A DNA stretch of 64,000 nt from Paraburkholderia sacchari. GTDB lineage: Bacteria; Pseudomonadota; Gammaproteobacteria; Burkholderiales; Burkholderiaceae. Below are positions 34,389 to 43,380 of this stretch, piece by piece. The notes under the pieces are model-generated. The model saw only the letters and a program-made list of their open reading frames with translations, did not search any database and was not told the origin of the DNA. Numbering within the stretch: the stretch's first letter is position 1; each line of letters starts with the position of its first letter. Location: the NCBI RefSeq assembly GCF_000785435.2, contig NZ_JTDB02000008.1, positions 186,001 through 250,000 on the forward strand. The letters are read 5' to 3'. Both the position numbers and the translations under genes were made by a program.

Positions 34389-35239
34389 ATCTGTGCGGTT
34401 TCGAGGTTGGTCTCGACAAGCCGTTCTTCCTGATCGCGGGCACCTGTGTCGTCGAATCCGAGCAGATGACGATCGACACGGCGGGCCGCCTGAAGGAAAT
34501 TACCGCGAAGCTCGGCATTCCGTTCATCTACAAGTCGTCCTATGACAAGGCCAATCGCTCGAGCGGCAAGTCGTTTCGCGGCCTCGGGATGGACGAGGGC
34601 CTGCGGATCCTCTCCGAAGTGAAGCGCCAGCTCGGCCTGCCCGTGCTGACCGACGTGCATACGGAGGAGGAAATCGGGCCCGTGGCATCGGTCGTGGACG
34701 TGCTGCAAACGCCCGCGTTCCTGTGCCGCCAGACCGACTTCATCCATGCGTGCGCGCGTTCGGGCAAGCCGGTGAACATCAAGAAAGGCCAGTTCCTCGC
34801 GCCGCACGACATGAAGAACGTGATCGACAAGGCGCGCGACGCGGCGCGTGAGGCGGGGCTTTCCGAGGATCGCTTCATGGCGTGCGAGCGTGGTGTCTCG
34901 TTCGGCTACAACAACCTCGTGTCGGACATGCGCTCGCTCGCAATCATGCGCGAGACCGGAGCCCCGGTCGTGTTCGATGCGACCCACTCGGTGCAGTTGC
35001 CGGGCGGGCAGGGCACGAGCTCGGGCGGCCAGCGCGAATTCGTGCCGGTGCTCGCGCGCGCGGCCATGGCCACGGGTATCGCGGGCGTCTTTATGGAGAC
35101 CCATCCGAAGCCCGCCGAGGCGAAATCGGATGGCCCCAATGCCGTGCCGCTCAGTCGCATGGCAGATCTGCTCGAAACGCTCGTCACGCTCGACCAGGCG
35201 GTCAAGCGCGCGCCGTTCCTCGAGAACGATTTCAACTGA
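34385..35239 (+). CDS. kdsA: 3-deoxy-8-phosphooctulonate (KDO-8-P) synthase
   Basis: KdsA condenses phosphoenolpyruvate with arabinose-5-phosphate to KDO-8-phosphate, the precursor of the inner core of lipopolysaccharide. The 284-residue protein has family stretches PFFLIAGTCVVESEQ, YKSSYDKANRSSGKSFRGLG, NIKKGQFLAPHDM and VFDATHSVQLPGG. Length matches the E. coli enzyme (284). It overlaps pyrG by four bases, and enolase lies 267 bases downstream. Confidence 0.97.
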   Translation: MNLCGFEVGLDKPFFLIAGTCVVESEQMTIDTAGRLKEITAKLGIPFIYKSSYDKANRSSGKSFRGLGMDEGLRILSEVKRQLGLPVLTDVHTEEEIGPVASVVDVLQTPAFLCRQTDFIHACARSGKPVNIKKGQFLAPHDMKNVIDKARDAAREAGLSEDRFMACERGVSFGYNNLVSDMRSLAIMRETGAPVVFDATHSVQLPGGQGTSSGGQREFVPVLARAAMATGIAGVFMETHPKPAEAKSDGPNAVPLSRMADLLETLVTLDQAVKRAPFLENDFN

Positions 35240-35248
35240 TCGCCGGAT

Positions 35249-35280
35249 CAAGCAGTACGCAAGCAGTACGCAGTACGCGC
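35249..35280 (+). repeat. Short tandem repeats of AAGCAGTACGC behind kdsA
   Basis: Two copies of AAGCAGTACGC and a truncated third (CAGTACGC) follow one another 10 bases past the kdsA stop. The rest of the 267-base kdsA-eno gap shows no gene I can support. Confidence 0.75.
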
Positions 35281-35506
35281 CGCTTCGATTGCATGGGCGG
35301 CGCGATGGAGGAGCAAGGCGGCACAAGGCCGGCGTGCAGCAGATGCATGGCCGGCACGCCGCGGCAAGTTGAACCCGACGACCGCGCAGCCTGTCCCATA
35401 TGACGATGTACCCCGAAAGCGCATGGAAGCTGTGCCTCGCGGGTCCGTGTCCATACATCAGGCGGCTTCGGTCGCGCAAGAAATATAGTCATTTCCTGAG
35501 GAAACC

Positions 35507-36799
35507 ATGAGTGCAATCGTAGATATCATCGGTCGCGAGATCCTGGATTCGCGCGGCAATCCCACTGTCGAATGCGACGTGCTGCTCGAGTCGGGCACGA
35601 TGGGCCGTGCGGCAGTGCCGTCGGGCGCGTCCACGGGCTCGCGTGAAGCGATCGAGCTGCGCGACGGCGAAGCGGGCCGCTACAACGGCAAGGGCGTGCT
35701 GAAGGCGGTCGAGCACATCAACACCGAAATTTCCGAGGCGATCATGGGCCTCGACGCTTCGGAGCAGGCCTTCCTCGACAAGACCCTGCTCGAGCTCGAC
35801 GGCACCGACAACAAGTCGCGCCTCGGCGCGAACGCGATGCTGGCCGTTTCGATGGCAGTGGCGAAGGCTGCCGCTGAAGAAGCCGGCCTGCCGCTGTACC
35901 GTTACTTCGGCGGCTCGGGCGCGATGCAACTGCCGGTCCCGATGATGAACATCGTCAACGGCGGCGCGCACGCGAATAACAGCCTCGACATTCAAGAATT
36001 CATGATCGTGCCGGTGAGCCAGCCGACCTTCCGCGAAGCGCTGCGTTGCGGCGCGGAAGTGTTCCACGCGCTCAAGAAGATCCTTTCGGATCGCGGCATG
36101 AGCACGGCAGTCGGCGACGAAGGCGGCTTCGCGCCGAACTTCGGCAGCAACGACGAGTGCCTCTCGACCATCCTGCAAGCGATCGAGAAGGCTGGCTACC
36201 GCGCCGGTGAAGACGTGCTGCTCGCGCTCGACTGCGCAGCGAGCGAGTTCTACCACGACGGCAAGTACCAGCTCGCGGGCGAAGGCCTGCAACTGTCGTC
36301 GGCCGAATTCGCCGACTACCTCGCGACGCTCGCCGACAAGTTCCCGATCGTCTCGATCGAAGACGGCATGCACGAGTCCGACTGGGCCGGCTGGAAGCTC
36401 CTGACCGACAAGCTCGGCAAGAAGGTCCAGCTCGTGGGCGACGACCTGTTCGTCACCAACACGCGCATCCTGAAGGAAGGCATCGAGAAGGGCATCGCCA
36501 ACTCGATCCTCATCAAGATCAACCAGATCGGCACGCTGACGGAAACCTTCGCAGCTATCGAGATGGCCAAGCGCGCCGGCTACACGGCCGTGATCTCGCA
36601 CCGCTCGGGCGAAACCGAAGACTCGACGATCGCCGACATCGCCGTGGGCCTGAACGCGGGTCAAATCAAGACCGGTTCGCTCTCGCGCAGCGACCGCATT
36701 TCGAAGTACAACCAGCTGCTGCGCATCGAAGAAGATCTCGGTGATATCGCCAGCTACCCGGGCAAGTCGGCGTTTTATAACCTTCGTAACGTTGGTTAA
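35507..36799 (+). CDS. eno: Enolase
   Basis: Enolase interconverts 2-phosphoglycerate and phosphoenolpyruvate. The 430-residue protein has the N-terminal IGREILDSRGNPTVE, the metal-binding residues in VSIEDGMHESDW and GDDLFVTN, the catalytic-lysine strand LIKINQIGTLTE and the signature SHRSGETEDSTIADIAVG. Length and start are canonical, with a TGAGGAAACC ribosome site. It is followed by ftsB, as in many proteobacteria. Confidence 0.98.
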   Translation: MSAIVDIIGREILDSRGNPTVECDVLLESGTMGRAAVPSGASTGSREAIELRDGEAGRYNGKGVLKAVEHINTEISEAIMGLDASEQAFLDKTLLELDGTDNKSRLGANAMLAVSMAVAKAAAEEAGLPLYRYFGGSGAMQLPVPMMNIVNGGAHANNSLDIQEFMIVPVSQPTFREALRCGAEVFHALKKILSDRGMSTAVGDEGGFAPNFGSNDECLSTILQAIEKAGYRAGEDVLLALDCAASEFYHDGKYQLAGEGLQLSSAEFADYLATLADKFPIVSIEDGMHESDWAGWKLLTDKLGKKVQLVGDDLFVTNTRILKEGIEKGIANSILIKINQIGTLTETFAAIEMAKRAGYTAVISHRSGETEDSTIADIAVGLNAGQIKTGSLSRSDRISKYNQLLRIEEDLGDIASYPGKSAFYNLRNVG

Positions 36800-36900
36800 G
36801 CGGACCCGAACCCGACAGCAGCCTTGCTGTTCTTCTTCGTAATCCCTCTCCGCCGCCCTGCGTCATGCGCAGGGCGGCGTGTATTTATCCGGCACATTAC

Positions 36901-37323
36901 ATGCGGCTTGTTACTGTCGTCCTGATTCTCCTGCTCGCGCTGATTCAGTATCCGCTCTGGTGGGGCCATGGCGGCTGGCTGCGTGTGCACGAGCTGCGCG
37001 AGCAGCTTGCCAAACAGCAGAAGCAGAACGACGACGAGAAACTGCGCAACGAACGCATTGCGGGCGAGGTGCAGGATCTGCAAAGCGGCACGGCGGCTGT
37101 CGAGGAGCGCGCGCGCTACGAGATGGGCATGGTCAAGGACGGCGAGGTGTTCGTGCAATTCGTTTCGCCGAACCAGCCGACCTCCGCGACGCCGACGGGC
37201 TCGTCAAACGTTTCTACGCGAGGCGAGATGTCGGCGGCGCCGGTCAAGGTGGTGCCCAACCCGGTGTCGCGCGTGCCGGAGAAGCGGCACGCACACAGCA
37301 AGGATGCGAAGAAGGCGGGCTGA
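36901..37323 (+). CDS. ftsB: Cell division protein FtsB
   Basis: FtsB is a bitopic divisome protein that joins FtsL and FtsQ. The 140-residue product has a very short cytoplasmic N-terminus, a transmembrane segment at about 3-20 (LVTVVLILLLALIQYPLWW), then a coiled coil (LREQLAKQQKQNDDEKLRNE) and the conserved ERARYEMGMVKDGEVFVQ. A long, low-complexity C-terminal tail of about 50 residues extends beyond the E. coli protein (103). The ATG at 36901 gives the membrane segment at the expected place; an in-frame start 12 codons upstream is less likely. Confidence 0.94.
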   Translation: MRLVTVVLILLLALIQYPLWWGHGGWLRVHELREQLAKQQKQNDDEKLRNERIAGEVQDLQSGTAAVEERARYEMGMVKDGEVFVQFVSPNQPTSATPTGSSNVSTRGEMSAAPVKVVPNPVSRVPEKRHAHSKDAKKAG

Positions 37324-37341
37324 ATCTCGCCTTCGAGGGCC

Positions 37342-37382
37342 AAAAAAGCGCGGCTTCCGTTTGTTGGAGGCCGCGCTTTTTT
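37342..37382. terminator. Bidirectional terminator between ftsB and the lipoprotein gene
   Basis: A 17-bp stem with one G-T pair (AAAAAAGCGCGGCTTCC against GGAGGCCGCGCTTTTTT, loop of 7) lies 18 bases past ftsB. It also lies about 45 bases past the convergent lipoprotein gene. Confidence 0.9.
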
Positions 37383-37426
37383 ATTTCGTGTACGACGGGG
37401 TGTTTGGGTTGCGTGGGGTTGCGTAC

Positions 37427-37828
37427 TTACCAGCCCCAACCAGGGTAGCCATATCCGATGCCCGTGCCCCAGCCACTTCCCCAGCCACCGCTGTAATAGC
37501 TGCCATAGACGCTGACAGGCGGCGCATAAGCGCGCGACCAGGCTTGCGCGGCTGCTGCTGCGGTGGCTGCCTGGTCCGACTCGGAGAGCGCCTGACGGTC
37601 GATCGCATCGTAGCGCGCGCGTTCTTCGGGCGTGAGCACCGGCGCGGTCTGCAACGCGTCGGCCTGATTGGCGGGCAGGCGGCTGTATATAGGCGAGGGC
37701 CCGGGCGGGTCCAGCGTGCAACCGCTCACGAGCATGACGCCCGCAGCGAGCGCAGCCGTTGCGAGCCTCGCCTTTGTGCACTGCAAGCCCCGTGCGCACG
37801 AGCGCCATGCGAAGGACTTCGAATTCAT
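37427..37828 (-). CDS. Small hypothetical lipoprotein
   Basis: The 133-residue product has a basic N-terminus, a hydrophobic stretch (LATAALAAGVMLV) and a lipobox LVSGC with the acylated cysteine at C37. The mature part has an acidic/Ala-rich helix (LTPEERARYDAIDRQAL). It ends in a Gly/Tyr/Trp-rich tail (WGSGWGTGIGYGYPGWGW). Asp is absent at the +2 position (Thr), so an outer-membrane destination is expected. I do not recognise the family; function is unknown. It follows hslO on the minus strand after 113 bases and may be cotranscribed. Confidence 0.8.
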   Translation of the reverse strand: MNSKSFAWRSCARGLQCTKARLATAALAAGVMLVSGCTLDPPGPSPIYSRLPANQADALQTAPVLTPEERARYDAIDRQALSESDQAATAAAAAQAWSRAYAPPVSVYGSYYSGGWGSGWGTGIGYGYPGWGW

Positions 37829-37941
37829 TGCTTTCCTCCATCTGTCGGATGCCTAAGCAACGCAGTGATGAGCGGGTCGGGATTCGGCTCATGGTTGCTG
37901 CGGTGCGCTGGCGGGCCGGCGCACCGCACGCCCGAAATCGA

Positions 37942-38919
37942 TCAGTGGCGCCGGTCTTCGGCGGGGGCGACGCCTTCTGAGAGCCCCGGCGTGGCGAAAA
38001 GTTGCGCCACGTCGACGGGGTCGAACTCGTAACGCTGGTTGCAGTAGTCGCAGTGGATTTCGACGTGGCCCCGCTCCTCGATCACGCCGTCGACTTCCTC
38101 GCGGCCCAGCATCTTGAGCATCGCGCCCACTTTTTCGCGCGAGCAGCTGCACAGAAAGCGCGCGGACACCGGCTCGAAGTGATTCACGTTCTCTTGCCAG
38201 AAGAGGCGGCGGAACAGCGTTTCCGGCTCCTGCTCCAGCAACTCTTCACGCGTGAGCGTGCCGCCGAGCGTGCACACGCGCTCCCACGTGTCGGCGTCCA
38301 GTTCGTGCGGATGCGGCACGATCCCTCCGTCGCCGGGCAGCTTCTGCAGCAGCATGCCTACCGCGCGGTCGTCGTTGGCGCCCAGCCACAGGCGCGTGTC
38401 GAGCTGCTCGGAATGATGCATGTAGTGCTCGAGCACCTCCGCGATGGATGCAAGCGGGCCGTTCTCGCCGTTCAGCGGCACGATGCCCTGGTAGGGCTGC
38501 TGACCCGGTTGTTTGTTGGCCGGATCGAGCGTGATCACGCAACGGCCCTGGCCGCTCACGTTGATGAGATCGGCGAGCGTGGTGCCAACGGCCAGCGCGG
38601 CCACATCTTTGGCTTCGACGCCCTCAGCGAGCCGCGCGGTCGCACGCATCGAAAGGTCGGAGCTGCACTGCACGACCAGCATGCGCACGGGGCCATCGCC
38701 GAGGATCTGCATGATCAGCGTGCCGTCGAACTTCAGGTTAGCCGAGAGCAGGGCGCAGGCCGCCATCATTTCGCCGAGCACGGTGCGCACGGGCGCCGGG
38801 TACTGCCGGCGCGTCAGCACCTCTTGCCACGTGTTGCGCAACGAGACGATCTCGCCGCGCACTGGGGCCGCGCTGAACATGAATTTTTGCAACTGGTCGT
38901 TCACAATCTTTTCCTTCAT
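37942..38919 (-). CDS. hslO: Redox-regulated chaperone Hsp33
   Basis: Hsp33 is a cytoplasmic holdase activated by oxidation of a zinc-bound cysteine cluster. The 325-residue protein has an N-terminal dimerisation and substrate domain (SAAPVRGEIVSLRNTW). The C-terminal redox switch carries CSC (FLCSCSREKVG) and CDYC (IHCDYCNQRYEFD), the expected CxC-x27/32-CxxC zinc ligands. A short C-terminal tail follows. It lies 39 bases behind the carbonic anhydrase gene on the same strand. Confidence 0.96.
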   Translation of the reverse strand: MKEKIVNDQLQKFMFSAAPVRGEIVSLRNTWQEVLTRRQYPAPVRTVLGEMMAACALLSANLKFDGTLIMQILGDGPVRMLVVQCSSDLSMRATARLAEGVEAKDVAALAVGTTLADLINVSGQGRCVITLDPANKQPGQQPYQGIVPLNGENGPLASIAEVLEHYMHHSEQLDTRLWLGANDDRAVGMLLQKLPGDGGIVPHPHELDADTWERVCTLGGTLTREELLEQEPETLFRRLFWQENVNHFEPVSARFLCSCSREKVGAMLKMLGREEVDGVIEERGHVEIHCDYCNQRYEFDPVDVAQLFATPGLSEGVAPAEDRRH

Positions 38920-38958
38920 TTGATCCTTGGCTAGCGCATCCCGCGAGCGGGGCAGCCT

Positions 38959-39483
38959 TTAGCCGATCCGCACGAGCTGCGCCTTGAAATACTCGCGGCG
39001 CTCTGCGTAGACATCCGCGTTGCGCTTGAGGCCGGCGATGTCGGCCTCGGTGAGCTCACGCACGACCTTGGCTGGCGCGCCAAGAATGAGCGAGTTATCG
39101 GGGAACACCTTGCCTTCTGTTACCACGGCGCCGGCGCCAACCAGACAGTTGCGGCCGATCACCGCACCATTCAAGACCACGGCCTGAATGCCGATGAGCG
39201 CGCCTTCCTTGATCGTGCAGCCGTGCAGCATGGCCTGGTGCCCGACTGTCACATTCGCTTCGAGCGTGAGCGGGAAACCAGGGTCGGTATGCAGCACCGC
39301 GCCTTCCTGAACATTGCTGCGCGCGCCCACCTTGATCGGCTCGTTGTCGCCGCGCAGGGTTGCGCCGAACCAGACGCTCGACTCTTCGGCGAGTTCGACT
39401 TTGCCGATGACGGTGGCGTTGTCGGCGACAAATACGCTCTCGTGGATGGTGGGCGCTGCTTCGCCAAGCTTGTAGATGGCCAC
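38959..39483 (-). CDS. Gamma-class carbonic anhydrase family protein (left-handed beta helix)
   Basis: The 174-residue protein is a hexapeptide-repeat (left-handed beta-helix) protein of the gamma carbonic anhydrase / YrdA group. It has the three zinc histidines H65, H82 and H87 (LHTDPGF, VGHQAMLHGC). The GTG at 39483 is chosen because AAGGAG lies ten bases upstream and the family N-terminus (AIYKLGEAAPTIHES) begins there. A much longer frame continues upstream but overlaps the opposite gene. Many YrdA-like members show weak or no anhydrase activity, so the reaction is uncertain. It is divergent from the DUF455 gene. Confidence 0.92.
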   Translation of the reverse strand: MAIYKLGEAAPTIHESVFVADNATVIGKVELAEESSVWFGATLRGDNEPIKVGARSNVQEGAVLHTDPGFPLTLEANVTVGHQAMLHGCTIKEGALIGIQAVVLNGAVIGRNCLVGAGAVVTEGKVFPDNSLILGAPAKVVRELTEADIAGLKRNADVYAERREYFKAQLVRIG

Positions 39484-39687
39484 GGTGTTACGTCTCCTTT
39501 TATCTGCTGGGGGCGGCTGCGGCATGCGCGCAAGGGCGCTGCGGGCCGGGTGAATCGCGTATTGTAAACGGTTGCGTTCGCGCGCTCTCGCCACTCCCTC
39601 AATCGCGCGGGTTGGCATGCCTGACTCGCTTGTGGCAGGTGCGGCGCGTAACCGTCGATTTTTTTGCCGATTTTTGCCTCTTTTGCG

Positions 39688-40599
39688 ATGAGTTCCGTGT
39701 TTTCCGAAGCCATCAACTCGACCGATGGCGCCCAGAGCCGCGCCAACTGGCGCGCCGCCGCGCTCGACGCCCTGCGCGAGCGCGATCCGCTTGCCAAGGC
39801 TGAGGCCGTTGGCGCGCTCCATGCCGAGGTGCTGCGCGCCGCGTCCCACGATGCCGCGTACTGGGAGGCGGCGCGAACGCTCGTGGCGCCCGCAGATCTC
39901 CCGGGCCGCCCGGCACGCCCCGAACTGGTCGAGCCGCGCAGCCTGCAGCGCCGCAGCATGAGCACGCCGCAAGGGCGCGTCGTGCTGCTGCATGCGCTGG
40001 CGCATATCGAATTCAACGCGATCAACCTGGCGCTCGACGCCGTTTGGCGCTTCGCGAATCTGCCCGACGCGTTTTACGCCGACTGGCTGAGGGTGGCGGC
40101 CGAGGAGGCGTATCACTTCTCGCTGCTGCGCCAACGGCTCGCGGACTATGGCCACGTCTACGGCGATTTCCCGGCGCACAACGGCCTCTGGGAAATGTGC
40201 GAACGCACGAGCGGCGATGTGCTCGCGCGCATGGCGCTGGTGCCGCGCGTGCTGGAGGCGCGCGGCCTCGACGCGTCGCCGCCCATCCGCGCACGCCTGA
40301 AGCAGGCCGGTGACAACGAATCCGCGGAGATTCTCGACATCATCCTGCGCGACGAAGTCGGGCACGTACGCATCGGCAATCACTGGTTCCGTTATCTGTG
40401 CGAGGCGCGCGGCCTGGATCCCCATGCGGCGTGGCTTGCGCTCGCTACGCAGTACAACGCGCCGCGCATGCGCGGGCCGTTCAATTTCGAGGCGCGCCGT
40501 TCAGCGGGCTTCGATCAGGCCGAACTCGACGCACTGGCGGCGCAGGATGCCGCAGCGGCGAGCGAATCCGCCGCCCGCAGCGGCACAGAGGAAAAGTAA
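39688..40599 (+). CDS. Ferritin-like DUF455 family protein
   Basis: The 303-residue protein belongs to the DUF455 family of ferritin-like, probable di-iron proteins. Possible iron ligands are visible in HALAHIEFNAINLAL, VAAEEAYHFSLL (ExxH) and ILRDEVGHVRIGNHWF (ExxH), the spacing of a four-helix di-iron carboxylate site. The ATG at 39688 (MSSVFSEAINS) is preferred over an in-frame codon at 39664. Its function is not established. It is a single gene divergent from the carbonic anhydrase gene. Confidence 0.88.
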   Translation: MSSVFSEAINSTDGAQSRANWRAAALDALRERDPLAKAEAVGALHAEVLRAASHDAAYWEAARTLVAPADLPGRPARPELVEPRSLQRRSMSTPQGRVVLLHALAHIEFNAINLALDAVWRFANLPDAFYADWLRVAAEEAYHFSLLRQRLADYGHVYGDFPAHNGLWEMCERTSGDVLARMALVPRVLEARGLDASPPIRARLKQAGDNESAEILDIILRDEVGHVRIGNHWFRYLCEARGLDPHAAWLALATQYNAPRMRGPFNFEARRSAGFDQAELDALAAQDAAAASESAARSGTEEK

Positions 40600-40667
40600 A
40601 AGGGCGGCAGCCCATCTGTCAGATCGTGCCGATATAATCGAACGATCATTCGTTTTATGCGCGCACA

Positions 40668-41576
40668 ATGAATCTTTCCCGATCCGAATTCGTCGACGTG
40701 AACGGCATCCGCCTGCACGTGCGTCGCTGGGGCGCCGAAGACGCGCCCACGCTCTTCATGCTGCATGGCTGGATGGACGTGGCCGCCTCGTTCCAGTTCG
40801 TCGTCGATGCGCTCGGCGGCAGCTGGCAGGTGATCGCGCCGGACATGCGCGGCTTCGGCCTGTCGGACTGGCCGGCGGCGCAGCAGGGCGGGGGCGGCTA
40901 TTGGTTCCACGACTACCTCGCCGACCTGGACGCGCTGCTCGACCATTACGCGCATGAGGCACAAGCGGGCGAGGTGAACCTGGTCGGGCACAGCCTGGGC
41001 GCGAATGTCGCGTGCTTCTACGCGGGCGTGCGGCCCGAACGCGTGCGACGCGTGGTCGATCTGGAAGGCTTCGGCATGCCGGCGACCGCGCCCGCGCAGG
41101 CGCCGGCACGCGTGCGCCAATGGCTCGATGAAATGCGCGTGCCGCCGCAATTACGCCCCTACGCCACGCTCGACGATGTGGCCGCGCGGCTCATGAAGAC
41201 GAACCCGCGTCTCGCGCCGGCGCGCGCGCGTTTTCTCGCCCAGCACTGGTCGAAGCCGGCCGGCGGCAAGCCTGGCGAAGGCGGCTACATGCTGCTCGGC
41301 GATCCCGCGCACAAGTTGGTCAATCCGGTTCTGTACCGCATCGAAGAGGTCATGGCGGTCTGGGCGTGCGTGCGCGCGAAGGTGCTGCATGTCGAAGCCA
41401 CGCAATCGGAGACGCTCGCGCGCATCGCGGGCAAGGTGCCCATCGACGTCTTCAAGAAGCGCTTCGAGGCCTTTCCCGACTGGCGCGAGCGCTTCATCGA
41501 CGACGCGGGCCATATGATTCATCACGATCAGCCCGAAGCGGTCGCCCATCTCATCGAGGCGTTCTGCGCCGTCTAG
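40668..41576 (+). CDS. Alpha/beta hydrolase
   Basis: The 302-residue protein has a full alpha/beta hydrolase set: oxyanion LHGWMDVAASF, PDMRGFGLSDWP, nucleophile elbow GHSLGANVACF and the late histidine in DDAGHMIHHDQPEAVA. The layout is like that of haloalkane dehalogenase or epoxide-hydrolase-like esterases; the substrate cannot be told from sequence. It lies 68 bases behind the DUF455 gene and 82 before the RNase AM gene. Confidence 0.88.
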   Translation: MNLSRSEFVDVNGIRLHVRRWGAEDAPTLFMLHGWMDVAASFQFVVDALGGSWQVIAPDMRGFGLSDWPAAQQGGGGYWFHDYLADLDALLDHYAHEAQAGEVNLVGHSLGANVACFYAGVRPERVRRVVDLEGFGMPATAPAQAPARVRQWLDEMRVPPQLRPYATLDDVAARLMKTNPRLAPARARFLAQHWSKPAGGKPGEGGYMLLGDPAHKLVNPVLYRIEEVMAVWACVRAKVLHVEATQSETLARIAGKVPIDVFKKRFEAFPDWRERFIDDAGHMIHHDQPEAVAHLIEAFCAV

Positions 41577-41658
41577 CGGCTCCGCCGTCTCAAACCGCCT
41601 TCGCCGCATTGCAGTAAAATGGATCGTTATTGTTTTCAAGCCTGTTTTTGAGCCCTCG

Positions 41659-42489
41659 ATGAACGCCGACCTCCACTGTCACTCCACTGTCTCCGACGGC
41701 CAGCTGGCTCCGGCTGCCGTTGCGCAGTTGGCGAAGGCGGCCGGCGTAACAGTGTGGGCGCTCACCGATCACGACGAACTGGGCGGCCAGCGCGAGGCGC
41801 GTGCCGCTGCCGACGCGCTCGGCATGCACTATCTCAACGGCGTCGAGATTTCCGTTACGTGGGCGTCGCGCACGGTGCACATCGTCGGCCTGCATGTCGA
41901 TCTCGAATGCACGGCGCTCGTCGACGGACTCGCTCGCACGCGCGACGGCCGCGCCGCGCGCGCCGAGGCGATCGGCGAGCGTCTGGAAGCGCTCGGCATT
42001 CCGAACGCCTACGAAGGCGCACTTCAATACGTCTCGAATCCCGATCTGATTTCACGTACCCACTTTGCGCGTTTTCTCGTGGAATCCGGCCGCGCTCAGC
42101 ACACGCAGGACGCGTTTTCGCGCTGGTTGGGCGAGGGCAAGCCGGGCTATGTCGCGCATCGCTGGGCCAAACTCTCGGATGCCGTCGGCTGGATCAAGGC
42201 CGCGGGCGGCGAAGCCGTGGTTGCGCATCCTGGTCGCTATCACTACACGCCGCTCGAATTCGACACGTTCTTTGGCGAGTTCATCGACCTCGGCGGCAAA
42301 GCCATTGAAGTCGTCACGGGCAGCCATACGCCCGACCAGTACGGCGAATACGCCGCCGTTGCGCGCCGCTTTGGCTTCGAGGCGTCGCGCGGCTCGGACT
42401 TTCACGCCCCCGGCAAGGAGGCGATCTTGCCGGGCTCGCTGCCGCCTCTGCCTTCCGATCTCAAGCCTGTCTGGGAGCGATGGCTTTAG
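41659..42489 (+). CDS. rnm: PHP-domain exoribonuclease RNase AM (YciV/TrpH)
   Basis: RNase AM is a PHP-domain 5'-3' exonuclease that in E. coli trims the 5' ends of ribosomal RNAs. The 276-residue protein has the PHP metal motifs DLHCHSTVSDG (from residue 4), ALTDHDELGG, GVEISV, a late VVAHPGRY and the final GSDFHAPGKE. The family was formerly annotated TrpH or histidinol-phosphatase-like. Its position ahead of a yciO gene is the same as in E. coli (yciV-yciO), which supports the assignment. Confidence 0.9.
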   Translation: MNADLHCHSTVSDGQLAPAAVAQLAKAAGVTVWALTDHDELGGQREARAAADALGMHYLNGVEISVTWASRTVHIVGLHVDLECTALVDGLARTRDGRAARAEAIGERLEALGIPNAYEGALQYVSNPDLISRTHFARFLVESGRAQHTQDAFSRWLGEGKPGYVAHRWAKLSDAVGWIKAAGGEAVVAHPGRYHYTPLEFDTFFGEFIDLGGKAIEVVTGSHTPDQYGEYAAVARRFGFEASRGSDFHAPGKEAILPGSLPPLPSDLKPVWERWL

Positions 42490-42663
42490 GCCGCGCGCCC
42501 AGCGTGGCCCATCTCCGCCGTTCTTGCGTCACTGCGCGGTCTTTTGTTCGTCGCGCCGTTCTTCATTTTGTGCCGTCCGGTTCGTTTCGCTAGTTGCGCG
42601 GTTGCATCACCATTGCGCGACGCGTTTCCTGTTCCGTTTTGCCTCCGTTAGCTGATTACTGCC

Positions 42664-43299
42664 ATGTCACAGTTTTTTCGGCTTCACCCAGAAAACCCGC
42701 AGCCGCGCCTCGTCAAGCAGGCCGTGCAAATCATTCGCGATGGCGGGGTGATCGCGCTGCCCACCGATTCGAGCTACGCGCTCGCCGCACGCATCGACGA
42801 CAAGCAGGCCGCCGAGCGTCTGCGCCGCATCCGCGAACTCAACGAAAAGGCGCTGCTCTCGCTGATGGTGCGCGATCTTTCCGAGCTCGCCAATTTCGCG
42901 ATGGTGGACAACCGCCAGTACCGGCTCATCAAGTCGGTGACGCCAGGGCCTTACGTATTCGTGCTGGAAGCGACGAAGGAAGTCCCGCGGCGGCTCTCGC
43001 ACCCCTCGCGCAAGACCATCGGGCTGCGCGTGCCGGGTCATGCGATCCCGCTCGCGATTCTCGAGGAGCTGGGCGAGCCGCTGCTCGCCTCGACGCTGAT
43101 CCTGCCGCCCGACACCGAGCCGCTCAACGACCCCGAGGAAATCCGCGAGCGCCTCGAAAAGCAGCTCGATCTCGTGATCGACGGCGGGGCGTGTCCGCGC
43201 GAGTCGTCCACCGTCATCGACCTCACCGGCGATGAGCCCGTGCTCGTGCGCGCGGGGCGTGGCGACCTCGCGCCGTTCGGGCTGGAGGAGCCGGCTTGA
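42664..43299 (+). CDS. yciO: YciO family (Sua5/YrdC-domain) protein
   Basis: The 211-residue protein has the YrdC-like fold of threonylcarbamoyl-AMP synthases: VIALPTDSSYALAARID, LLSLMVRDLSELANFA, TPGPYVFVLEA and IGLRVPGH. Its length and the SQFFRLHPENPQPR start are those of YciO, whose role in t6A tRNA modification is weaker or unproven compared with TsaC. It lies 174 bases behind rnm and 81 before the site-2 protease gene. Confidence 0.9.
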   Translation: MSQFFRLHPENPQPRLVKQAVQIIRDGGVIALPTDSSYALAARIDDKQAAERLRRIRELNEKALLSLMVRDLSELANFAMVDNRQYRLIKSVTPGPYVFVLEATKEVPRRLSHPSRKTIGLRVPGHAIPLAILEELGEPLLASTLILPPDTEPLNDPEEIRERLEKQLDLVIDGGACPRESSTVIDLTGDEPVLVRAGRGDLAPFGLEEPA

Positions 43300-43380
43300 T
43301 GCGCGCGGCCTGCATGGGCGTCGGCGCATTGGTTCCGGTATTGGCTCCGCATTGACAGCGCGTTGTTACAATACGCCGCC

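Noticed and set aside
35240..35506. A small gene between kdsA and eno
   Set aside because: Short frames exist on both strands but have no ribosome site and include the local repeats; nothing could be supported.
38959..40425. A 488-residue carbonic anhydrase with a long N-terminal extension
   Set aside because: The extension is antisense to the DUF455 gene; a GTG with a strong AAGGAG site at 39483 gives the normal 174-residue protein.
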